Source of the DNA: Prosopis cineraria
Taxonomy: Eukaryota; Streptophyta; Magnoliopsida; Fabales; Fabaceae
Assembly: GCF_029017545.1 (NCBI RefSeq)
Contig: NW_026555341.1
Location: forward strand, 1,364,001 to 1,428,000
Direction of reading: 5' to 3'
Length of the DNA: 64,000 nucleotides
The position numbers and the translations under genes were made by a program. Every line of letters begins with the position of its first letter. The first letter of the stretch is position 1. The notes below the pieces were generated by a model. That model made no database searches. It was not told the DNA's origin and saw only the letters and a program-made list of their open reading frames with translations. Positions 34,474 through 45,398 of this stretch are shown here, piece after piece.

Positions 34474-37400
34474 CTATGAACTGACAGTGTGTGGTAGAAC
34501 TTTATATGGATTGAGTATTTTGTTCGGATCCAGCAGATTCTTGATTGAAGCCATTAATTGCACCTGTCCAATTTGATAGTAGCTAGCTTAAATATTCTAC
34601 ACATCAGTCTACATTTTCAAATAGAGAAATATAGGGCGAGTCGATAATCACATACAGTTTCACGTGACTGACTATAGAAAATCTCATTAGCTTTCATTAA
34701 TCCAAGGCCATGCTCTGCACTTATACTGCCATTGTGCTTCGATGTCCATTCATACACATAAGGTTCGATCTGTGATAAAATCTGCAAGTTTTAATACAGA
34801 TGATCTGTTATAAAAAGATAACCATCTCAAAACCAAACAGTTATCTGGCAAACCCACGATCAAGTTACCTTATCATCACACTGGGGAGCTGAGATGTTTA
34901 AGTGCAAATTACCATCTCCCAGGTGACCATATGCTACTACATTAGCGATATTGCCTGCAATTCCAAATGGCAAAGAATAATTTTTTTGAAAGTTTATTAA
35001 GGTTCCAACATGCAAGACAGTGTTACTGCTGATCCCTGAGAACATATACAAAAGCAATGTCTCCTACATTCTGAATTCCAAACATTATGACGGGGATGTG
35101 AAATAGATCATTAAGAAGCCTGTAATAATGTGATTTCTAGGAAAATCCCACAAAAAAGCTAAGCAGTTAAAATAAGAAAGCAAACGTTGATTGATCGCTA
35201 GTCCACCAGATTTACTCAGGCCTGCATCTTACCAAGTCTAGCGCGCAATTCTTCAGGAAGATTGTACAACTTTTCAACAGGTATCGATAAATCATATTTG
35301 TAAACAGCTCCCGCTCTCATTAGTGCCTCTGGCACACCCTGACACCATTAAACCTCGTAAATATAATCCAATTTTATAATAGTATATTTAGAAAGCTAGA
35401 CAGCAAAACTTCTCAAGTCATAATGAGATTACTGGATTACTTTTATCCATAGCAAACCACAGAAGGGATATATCCTTAATCATGAAGAGTATAAAGTACT
35501 CCTATCAGAAGAAGCAGAAAATAAAAAATCATCACCTCCCGTAAATGCCAAAACGATGAAGCTTGGTTTATGTCTTGGGCAAGAACACCATCAGATACCA
35601 ATTCATTTTCCATAGAGTGAAGTAAAAATGCTTCAAGCTTTTGTCTGGAGATATTTAAAAAAAATGTGGCGTCAAATGTGAAGGACTTCAAAAATTCACT
35701 CATAAGTTACAAATAAAAAAAAAAATTAAGAACCATGGCAAAATATATATATATATATTTAAAAACATGTTTAATCTCAAAACAATAATAACAAGTCTTA
35801 TCCCGCTAGATGGCATTAGTTATATGAATTGCACGATGCCATTAAGTTCTATCATCTTTCATCTCCAATAAATAGAGTTCTTCATTTCAATAAATGCATA
35901 CCACTGTAAACTGAATTCTTTGAGGATAAGAATTTAAATAACTGTCATATTATCATGAGGTCAATCAGACCCTGCAAATATTTCCCCAATCTCTGTAGAA
36001 AACAAAAGGAGCGGCAAGGACTTTACTTGTCAAAGGATTCATCACTTCCTGTAGTCTCAATCAGAACATAAAAGTTATGCATTGACGCAGGTAATGGATT
36101 CCGTGCACCTTCCAAATGATTTAAAACCTGCTAGATTCGGGAAAATCAGCAATCAAGGAAAAGAAAATGTCAAAAGATCACGGTAGCATAAGTTGCCATA
36201 GATGGTGAACACAAGTTCAGCTAATGTAAAATGGTAACTAAACTGTGCTGTTTCAATTAAACATTTAAATGATATGCCTAAAAATCACGGTAGCATTGGA
36301 GTCAAATTGATAACATGCATCAGCAACAATAATACAACTCCAATGCATTGATGGGGGCAACTTATTCAAAATATCTCAATCATCAGTGTCAGTAATATAA
36401 CATAAAATGAACATGTGCCACAATGCAAGCCTGGTATTGACACCCCCCCCCCAAAAAAAAAAGAAAAAGAAAAAAGAGTCTCAGGAAATCAAGGAAAGCT
36501 TACCAAATTCATAGATGGGCCATCTAAAAATTCAAATGCAGATAATATCTCCCCGAGTCTTCTCTTTGCTTCCTGTAGCAATTTCTGATAAACAATATAG
36601 AAATAAATGTTATAAGATGAAATGTTTCATTCTTCGAAACATAGGGGGCAAGTAAATAACAAATAAGTGATTATGATTAATTTGGAAAAGACCAAGTTTT
36701 TTTTTTTTCCCTTTTTTGATAAGAGTAAGAGAGCAACTTACACAACATATAATCATAATCATACAAGTTTCAGATAATAATTAGCTATGTAAATCATGAA
36801 GAGCTTGCAAATATATCATTACTACAACAGGTACAAGAGTAAAAACTAAACACAGAATTGACAGTGTAAATTTCAAAACCAGCTTGGTATTTGATACCGC
36901 ATCAGCCCTCATCAGAAACATATTTCGCTCTATCTAATTCAAATGTACTGAGAGCGGCCATGTTGACAACAAAATAATCTTATGACCAATAAGTTCACCC
37001 TAATTAAATCATTTTTTTCCTTCAGCGCTACATATAATTATGATATTCTCTGCCTATGTGAATTTGCGGTGGCTTTCAAATCTTGTGAGTATAGTACGAT
37101 TTGCTTTCTAATTGAGGTTAAGGGTCCTTCATGTTTTGTCTTTTTTAATCAAGTTTATAAAGATAATGACATGAGTAAAGTAGCAAGCATCTGTTAGGAC
37201 CATAACAATTGTTTCTAGAACACTTCGCAAAAGATGAGAAAAGTTATGGAACCTTTTTAACTAAACTATGACTCATTATGCTGTAGTTTATTCATTTTAG
37301 CTATTCAATTGTCAAAAATCAAAATGTCAAGGTAGACTGTATCGTCAAGCACCGTATTTCTGTTATTGAGGGTCATTTTGTTGTTTGATTTGTGTGTCTT

Positions 37401-40400
37401 GTCTCAAGTGATTGTTGGGTAGTAAAGTATTTGTAATTCTATTCAGTGCCATTGAGAGTGTGGAAATAATTGACTTCCAGTTACAAGTGCAACACTCTAA
37501 TTCATATACGTGCAGTGATATTGACTAGGGAGTCACTCTGGCTACAAAAACACTAAACTACACAAAACATAGATGACACGGATAACACTGACATTGAAGA
37601 TAAGAACTACAGTACGAAACACTCACAATGGCAGTGAAGAGAATTACAAAATACTATACTACCCAGCAATCACTTGAGATTAGACACACAAATCAAACAA
37701 CAAAATCACCTTCAATAACAGAAATACAGTACTTGACTGATGCAGTCTACCTTGACATTTTGATTTTTGACAGTTGAATAGCTAAAATGAATAAACTACC
37801 GCATAATGAGGCATACTTCAGTTAAAAAAGTCCCATAACCTTTCTCATCAACTAATCTTAGAAATTACCAAAACTAAGTGTTGCACCCCAAAAAAATAAC
37901 AAGTTTCAAGGTGAGAACATTTATCATGCCTGGATGCTGATATAATCTTTACAAGCAAGAAAAGCCACATTGACGGAAGATAATTTTGGTGGTGTGAGTA
38001 TGGAAACCTTGGTAACAATTCCTAGGGAACCTTCACTTCCTACACCAACCATGTGTAGAGTTAATGCAAACAGGCCAATTAACAGTTTCAAGACTTGAAT
38101 TGAACATAAATTTGTGACAGCATACCTATAAATAGATGTTTCAAGTCATAGCCGGTGTTATCTTTGCGTAGCGTCTTAAGCATGTCAATTACAGTACCAT
38201 TTGCCAGAACAGCTTCAAGACCTGCGTTGCAGTGAAAAACTTGCTTTAGAATAAAGTCAGCACAACAGAAAATGGACCAACAATGACTCTACATTTGCAA
38301 TATATTGAGCAACAGCTCTTTGATGCTCAAACATGAAGATGGTTCAGCACCTCAGCTGAATTTCTAGAAATGACAAAATCAGTACATTCATCTAGGATTA
38401 TTTTATGGTTTAGAAATGCTCCCTTACCAAGTACATTTCCATGAAGGGATCCATAGCGAACAAGGCGCAAACCACCAGCATTAGTTGAGACATTTCCACC
38501 AACCTGGCAGCTGCCTTTGGCACCTAAGTCTAGTGGCATAATAAATCTGAATGAAGAGTGCAAGCCATTTAAATACCAGTACACCAAGTCTCTATATGGT
38601 CTAATTTCAACAGGCAAAGAGTGCGGAATGAATCATCTAGAAACTTTCAAAACCTAAGTTGTGGGATTGCACCTCAAATGTTAAAAAAAGAAAAAAAAGA
38701 AAGGGAACACATTTTTTAACTTTAAATATAATTCTGTCAAGCAAAAGACCATAACAATTTGTTTCAGAATTCCTATTCAAAACTGAGGGAAAAAGTCACC
38801 AAAATATGGTAGTATTGTACATTCTTCCAAAATAAAATCATTGCTCTAAAGTTTTTTCGAGAATCAAATCCATATAGAAAACTACAGAACTGCAATAAAT
38901 TTAGTCATTCCTTCGCTTTTGTTTAGAAGAATCTAACTAATCAAGTAGCTGTCATTGAGTGAGGAATTGCAACAGCAAATCTCTAGGACATTATGCTGAA
39001 GCTGATTCTGCAAATTTGAAATCTCAAGCCCATCCAAATTCACTATTTCAAAGAAAATGAAATTTGTTCTAAGCTGTCTTGCTATGTAATTCTGATTTAT
39101 GATGTTGACATCTAGAAATGTCACAAGATATTTCATTACTAATCATGAGCAGCTAATCTTGACTGGAAAAAGAAAATAAAATACTAGAAAGCAAACTATA
39201 ACAAGATTTCCTCTTTTAATAGTACAAAAACATCAATTAGACACAAATATATAGGGGGGGCACTTCTCTTCTATATGATAAGATAAATTGAGTGGGCATC
39301 ACGAAAAATGAGAGGAGTTCAAGTGTTTCTAGACACTGAGCCTGCAACTTAATGTTCCACAAAGAAAATAAAGACAAAAAATTACAAAAAAAAAAAAAGA
39401 ACCTAAAAGTTGATTTGTCATCTAATCTTGCAAATATAATAGTACTAGAAGCTTCCATAAGATATGGTTTCCTATAATAGAGAGACAGCAAACAGCAATA
39501 ATAACAAGCCTTATCCCACTAGGTAGAGTTGGCTACATGGATTACACGATGTCATTGTGCTCTATCATTTACCAAGTTTTTAGGAATATTATTAACTAAG
39601 AAGTTTTGGTTAACAATTTCCATAAGTGTTCTCTTTGGCCTTCCTTTATCCCTCTTTACAGAGCTCAAAATAATCCGTTCCACTCTCCTTATCGGTGCCT
39701 CTTGCGGTCACCTTTATACATGTCAAAACTACATCAAACGATATTTTACCATTTTCACTTCAATAGATGCTATGCCCACTTTTTCTCATATATGTTTATT
39801 TTGGATTTATCTTTAGGTGTACACCTGCACATTTATCTCAATATTCTCATTTCCGCTACTCCAACTTTATGCCCCTACTGTCCCTTTAAAGCTCAACATT
39901 TACTATCATATAACATAGCCAGTTTTATTGCAATTCAATAAAAATTCCATTTAAGTTAATTAAGTACCTTTTGACTACAAATAACTCCTTTAGCCTTTCT
40001 CCAATTAAACAACCCAGTTTGTATTCTATGTGCAACATCTCCATCATGTTGAATAATAGCTTCTCAAATATCTAAATTTTTTCACTTGAGGTATAACATG
40101 ATCTTCCAATTGCATTTCCAAATTAATACTGACTGATCTCTTATCAAAATTATAATACAAATATTCCATCTTACTCCTACTCAGGCAAAAACCTTTCAAT
40201 TCCAATGTTCTTCTCCATAACTCAAGTTTGCAGTTAATCTCTTCCCTTATCTCCACAAAAAGAATTATATCATCCACAAAAAACATGCATTTGGGAATTA
40301 TCTCTTGCATATGCTCAATCAAAACATCTATGATCATGTCAAACAAGAAAGGACTTAAAGATGATTTCTAGTGTAGTCCAATCCTATAGGAAAGCTCTTT

Positions 40401-42077
40401 CTTTCACTGTCAAACATTATTTGCCCCTTCATATGTATATTGTATAGCTCTATAAAGACAACTCAGACTCCTTTCTTTTCCAAGGTTTCCAATAATGGAG
40501 AGACAATCCAAACCAAAAGAAAAACAAATGAAACAAAACAAAAGGGAGAGGAAGAAGAAATTACCCTTCATTGTCCAGGAATGTTATTATATTTTCCAAT
40601 ATGCATCCTGCTTCACACACCAATATACCACTTACCTAAAAAACACATTGGACAAACACTTGACAATTAAGTAATATCCAATCATCCTCATGTTTAACAT
40701 CGACACCATCTCCATGATTACCAAATCTTGGACCAAAATCACTATGAAAATGAAAATAAAAGCAAAATTATAGAAGAGAAAGCATGAATTCATCAATGAA
40801 TAGCTCTAAACCAGAAAGATAGAACCATCTTAATATGTTATGGCACAAACACCACACAGCGAAAATGATAGCATGCTCATCAACCAGTTGACTGAAAATC
40901 CATTCAAAACCAAAGAGATAGAGACATTCATATAAACATTGAAGTGAAGGAGTTCTTAACAAAGATGCATTTTAAAGAAGGGAATGGCCTACCTTGTCAA
41001 AAGATATGATTTCTTTCATCAAACTAAGATTGATAATCACCTGCAGTGTTTCATTATAAGAGTGTTGTCAGCAGAACAGAGAATGAAGCAGGCTAAGTCT
41101 ACCGTGACAAAGAGTAAATCTTGCCATGTCAGAGTTGCACTCTCGCCAGGCTAAACTTAAAAAGCAAGACAATTAAGTGACATGTAGTTGATCATTACTT
41201 CATCAAAAACAGGTACACTTCCACCCACAAGACCAGTATTTCCACCTTGAGGAACAACAGCCAGGCATCTAGAGTTGCAGTATTTTAGTATCTGAGATAC
41301 CTGCAAAAGACATAATTTGAAAAAGATCAAAGGGAAGCATTTATATGGTTATAAGCTTTTTTACATTACTTAAACTCTAGAATGACAGACTAATGAAAAC
41401 GATATCCAGAACCACAACAGCAACAGTTAGCCGCAATGACAAATAGAAGGCAACAACAACAACAGGAGGTTAAATGAATAAAGGAATTCCATCAGGATAA
41501 CAACATGTTAAATAAACAGGTACCTCCTCGGTGCTCCGTGGCAGTAGCAGGAGTTTACTGGATCCTTTATATTTGTGCATCCAATCAGTATTGGCAGCAA
41601 TAAGCCTCTCCTCGTCCTGGATGACATTTTTGTTCCCTAGTATGCTCTCAAAATATATAATATCATCATCATTTAACGCTGAAAACCGTGGGTTTCTATG
41701 AACAGATCCAGCTAATGAACCATAACATTGACGCTGAACTCCAGCCGGCATTCCGATACAAGTTTCTTCTATTTCTACGTAACCGAAAATAGGGAAAAGC
41801 CTCTGCTTTCCGCGAAAAATATTACATTGTAACTTAGCGCTGCTTCCACTGGAGAAAGCCCTGAAACCTGTGCCAAGTATAAAGAATTCTAATAAGCGTG
41901 TATGCCATGCAATAATTGGTTGGTACCGGGGTTTGGGGGAAAAAGGAAAATCAGAGACCAGAAAGGAATGGTACCGGAAACTAAAGCCAGAGTGATACAT
42001 CGGCGTTCCAAGAAGAATTTAGGCGAGTGCTTGATCAATCGGAAAGTGGCTTTCCAATTCCAGTTGACCATTTTCAA
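34474..42077 (-). CDS. D2HGDH: D-2-hydroxyglutarate dehydrogenase, mitochondrial
   Basis: This FAD-linked mitochondrial enzyme oxidises D-2-hydroxyglutarate to 2-oxoglutarate, passing electrons to ETF during lysine and chlorophyll breakdown. Fifteen minus-strand exons: 42077-41975, 41867-41524, 41300-41199, 41040-40993, 40635-40565, 38546-38428, 38221-38126, 38039-37930, 36584-36504, 36127-36027, 35644-35536, 35338-35233, 34954-34869, 34781-34656, 34563-34474. They join in phase to 563 residues (559 in Arabidopsis). The basic N terminus (FRLIKHSPKFFLERR) fits a mitochondrial presequence. FAD-binding PCMH motifs follow: PQGGNTGLVGGSVP, CEAGC, GAKGSCQVGGNVSTNAGG, RYGSLHG, NTGYDLKHLFIGSEGSLG. 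The C-terminal domain has AYGHLGDGNLHLNIS, SISAEHGLG and LDPNKILNPYK. The second in-frame ATG (42071) is an alternative start. Intron 8 uses a GC donor (CAG|GCATGA). Introns 5, 8 and 10 hold repeats. Confidence 0.95.
35779..35855 (-). mobile_element. LINE 3'-end fragment in D2HGDH intron 10
   Basis: CAATAATAACAAGTCTTATC through GATGCCATTAAGTTCTATCAT matches the tail end of the LINE copy at 39497 onwards, in the same orientation. It is only about 70-80 bp, so it is an extremely 5'-truncated copy or a remnant. Confidence 0.6.
37233..37849. repeat. Large inverted repeat in D2HGDH intron 8
   Basis: The left arm 37233-37461 and right arm 37619-37849 are reverse complements over about 230 bases with scattered mismatches. 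For example TTTATTCATTTTAGCTATTC in the left arm pairs with GAATAGCTAAAATGAATAAA in the right. The loop is 157 bases. Transcribed with the gene it would form a very long hairpin. No open frame is conserved. It could be an inverted duplication or a non-autonomous DNA transposon with very long termini. I found no clear target duplication. Confidence 0.9.
39474..40505 (-). mobile_element. 5'-truncated LINE with 14-bp target duplication, in D2HGDH intron 5
   Basis: Direct repeats ATAATAGAGAGACA (39474-39487) and ATAATGGAGAGACA (40492-40505), differing at one base, flank a 1-kb unit. Its minus strand encodes a decayed non-LTR reverse transcriptase piece (40346-40044): FVDDIILFVEIREEINCKL, then WRRTLELKGFCLSRSKMEYL. 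FVDD stands where the family has (F/Y)ADD. The tail beside the left duplication is ATT/GTT-rich. Orientation is the same as the host gene. Confidence 0.8.
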
Positions 42078-42496
42078 GCTCGGCTACAGCAGAGTCTGTC
42101 ACTCGGAGTCAGGGGTGAAGGAAGAAGATACAGCGGTGAAGTCCCCAGGCACGTTACAATCATACGATGCGCCAATTTTCACGCAATGCTCGACTAAGCG
42201 TCGTCAATCATCATCGTTTTCATTATCAACCGTTGTCATTATGTTTGTGACAATCGTTAATTTTTTCTTTTTGGAATGACTATCGTTAATAATTCAATAT
42301 ACCTGTTTCCATTTTTCCCCCTTCTTTTCTTTTTTCGGATTTCCGAACAAGAGGTGTAATTTCTTTCTTCACTCTTGACTATGCAGTACTAAGTGCTCTA
42401 TCCGGTCCTGCAATTAGAAACTAGACAATTACTAATTGATAGAAATTAAAAATATTAGTTAAACTAATTATTTATAAAAATTATTTATGTGTTGAT
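42078..42496. other. D2HGDH 5' flank
   Basis: This should contain the D2HGDH leader and promoter on the minus strand. Plus-strand open frames here overlap exon 1 and are not called. Confidence 0.5.
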
Positions 42497-43707
42497 TTCT
42501 TTAAAAGGTAAATAGGTAAAAATACCCTCAAAGTGATTAGCCATAGACACCCAGTATTCTAAAGTGAGAAAAAAAGATAAAAATAATCATAATGTTACAT
42601 GAATGGGTGCAAAAGTGATCAAACCATTAACTTTAACCTAACACCGTTAATTTTAACCGTTAAATACTAACTGTGCATGTCACGTGTTAGTCTTTGTTGA
42701 CATGGACTAATAAAAAGGTAAAAATATTCATGAAATCATCAGCCAGGAGTAAAAATAATCACAACGTTATCAGAGTTGGTGCAAAGATAACAATCCATCC
42801 AATCTATTAAATGTTGACCGTTTAACTGACACCTAATTAAAAGTTGATTATTTTTTTGCTGATATGGATAAAAAAATTCCTAGATGAAATTCTTTGGAGG
42901 TAATTGGTCATTGTATGAATATCATGTGAGAAAATGTAATTTTAACTAAATATCAAATTAAATCGCTTGTTTCTTTGCAACAATAGCGAAAACCATTTGA
43001 AAATTTTAAACCTATTATGAATGCAATTGCTTAAGATTGTAACAATGTTTTTAAGTTAGATGTGCTCAGTTTTGATTTTCAATTTTGTACAACCTATCTC
43101 ATTATGTTGAATATCAGGATTTATAGATAAGAAAAATAAGTAAAGAGGGAGAAAGAAAGGGGGTGAGATATATGGCGATAGAAAGAAACAATGTGACGTT
43201 GATTTCAACTGATTGGTCATTATTGCATATACTAAAGTAACATTATGAGTATTCATACGATAATCGATCAATATCCTTAAAAATTCATTTGAAAATATTT
43301 TTTGTCTACATTAATGAAAAAATAGTCAACTTCTGCTTAGATGTTAGCTAAATAATAAACATTTAAGGGGTTAGATGGATTGATACTTTTGTACTAACTC
43401 TGATAATGTTATGGGTATTTTTGCTCCTGATCTACGACTTCATGAGTATTTTTACTCTTGGCTGACGACTTCATGGATATTTTTGCCCATTTATTAATCC
43501 ACGTTAACAATGACTGACACATGACATGCACAATTAACATTTAACAGTCAAAATTAATGGTGTTAGATCAAAGTTAACGGTCTAGTTACTTTTGCACCCA
43601 TCCATGTAACATTATAAGTATTTTTATCATTTTCCTCACTTTAAGATACTGAGTTTTTATGGCTGACCACTTTGTGAGTATTTTTGCTCATTTATCCTTC
43701 TTTAAAA
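42497..43707. mobile_element. Non-autonomous long-TIR element with 10-bp duplication (MULE-like)
   Basis: A perfect 10-base direct repeat TTCTTTAAAA (42497-42506 and 43698-43707) flanks a 1191-bp element. Its ends are inverted copies of each other over about 310-335 bases (42507 to about 42815, and about 43362 to 43697), starting GGTAAATAGGTAAAAATACC and GGATAAATGAGCAAAAATAC. The arms contain an internal short repeat, GTATTTTTRCYCYTGRYTRACGACTTCATG, shown here as a consensus. Long termini with a 9-11 bp duplication are the Mutator-like pattern. The middle holds no transposase. Confidence 0.8.
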
Positions 43708-43828
43708 TATCTAGTTTAGTTATTTGCATTGGAAACTATTCCATTGATAGAAAAAACCCCACTTAACATATGCACTCAATAGGGAAGAACAATAAATAGG
43801 CTTAAATTGCAAAATTGTTCAAAAATGA

Positions 43829-44616
43829 TTGGGGAGAATAACATTTAACTCCCAAAAGTATCGTTTTATTTGAGAAAAGTCTCAATAAATTTTAAAATAT
43901 AATGTAAGTCTTTTAAGTCCTTAATTAATATTTTTATATAATCTAATCTATTCCCAATTTTAAAATTGGGACAATGAGTTGTAAATTTAACAAGATAAAA
44001 TTGCAAATTTTGGATACAAAGTTATAAATTTCTAAAAGTATTTAAATAATAATATGTTATTTTTTAAACTTAATCATCAAGATTTGTGTTCCAAGTTAAA
44101 ATTGAGAAAGCAAGTTACAAATTGAAGATCATAAAATTGCAAGTTTATCTCCCAAATTTGACGTTTTTACAAATTTGCCTTCTAAATTTACAATTTTATC
44201 TTGTTGAATTTGTAATTTATTTTCCTCATTTTAATAGGGAACACAAATCTTAATGATTAATTTGAAAATAATCATGTCATTATTTGAACGCTTCCAAGAA
44301 TTTGCAACCTTGTCTTCTTAGTTGCAATTTTGTTACCTTGAATTTTTAACTCATTTCTTGATTTTAATAAGAAACACAAATTGTATTGATTAAATTTAAA
44401 AAGTAACATATTATTATTTAAATACTTCTATTAATTTGCAACTATTTCTTCCATTATGTCTTATTAAATTTGCACCTCGATTTCTCAATTTTAAAATTAA
44501 GAACAAATTGTATTATATGAAAATACTAGTCAAGGGCATAAATGACTTACTTTACATTTTAAAATTTGTTAAGGTTTTAGTGAATAAAATAATCCCATTA
44601 TGATTTAAGTGTCATT
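43829..44616. mobile_element. Second long inverted-repeat element, diverged
   Basis: The left half (from about 43829: AATTTTAAAATATAATGTAAGTC, later GTATTTAAATAATAATATGTTA) matches the reverse complement of the right half (ending about 44616) over about 330 bases with many substitutions. The two halves almost meet in the middle. It resembles a foldback or long-TIR MITE. No target duplication was resolved. It ends where the LTR relic at 44617 begins. Confidence 0.6.
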
Positions 44617-45398
44617 TGTAACATTCTAATTTAAATTATGAATTTATTGTGAAAATTGATATTTTGATTGAGGATATATAATTAGGGTTGATATTATCTT
44701 GAGGTTTGCTTGAAGTAAATATGGGTAGTTAAGGATTTAATTGAAGAAATGCATGTAGCTGAGGATTTAAGTGAAGAAACATGTATCTTAAGGATTTAAA
44801 TAAGGATGTATGTTGGTTAAGGGTTATAGATGTTCATTTGTTGCTTAGGCTCTTAATTATGGTTTAAATTGGGCCTAAGATCATATACTAGGGTTATTTG
44901 GGGTTTAAAATAGCTACTAGATCAATTTGGGCCCAAATTATTGGGCTTAGGTAGAATTGTTCACCTTTATGTCATAATATTGGTCTACTACAAAAAACAG
45001 AATTAGAAGAGGGAGAGTTAAGGTTTGGTGCACAATTTTAAGGCTCTTTGTTAGGGTTTGGTAAGAGCATTGATTTCTTACTTTTTTTTAGCCTCAAATA
45101 TCTAAGGTGAGCTTATTTAACCTCTTATCTACCTTCTATTCTCCTCTTTAGTCTAGTTTATAAAGAGGTTGGTGATTGGATTTCATTTTTAAGTTTGCAT
45201 AGCCCTTAAATTTAAATTATAAGGGTGTTTTAAGGTTAGATGATCATCATTTAGGTTGTTTTGATGTTGATAAATGTGGCAGGATAATTATATCTAAAAC
45301 CCTAGATGTTATGGGCTAACCTTAGGGATGATAAGGACACATTGCGGTTAAATAAGTGCTAAGAGAGTATAATGATGATGATTTCAAGGGTTTTCTAA
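44617..45398 (+). mobile_element. LTR relic, 5' part (TGTAACA family)
   Basis: The stretch begins TGTAACATTCTAATTT, the start expected of plant Ty3 LTRs that read TGTAACA...TGTTACA, and includes TAGGGTTTGGTAAGAGC and TAATGATGATGAT words shared with the copy at 60764-63560. It is interrupted at 45399 by another TGTAACA start. No coding region is present. Confidence 0.5.

Noticed and set aside
39529..39941. Plus-strand frames of 95 and 111 codons inside D2HGDH intron 5
   Set aside because: They are antisense to the LINE fragment, which explains the open frame.
41889..42279. Extra frames near the D2HGDH start
   Set aside because: The minus frame 42077-41889 is exon 1 read through into intron 1, and the plus frame is its shadow. 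Joining 41975 to 41867 restores phase.
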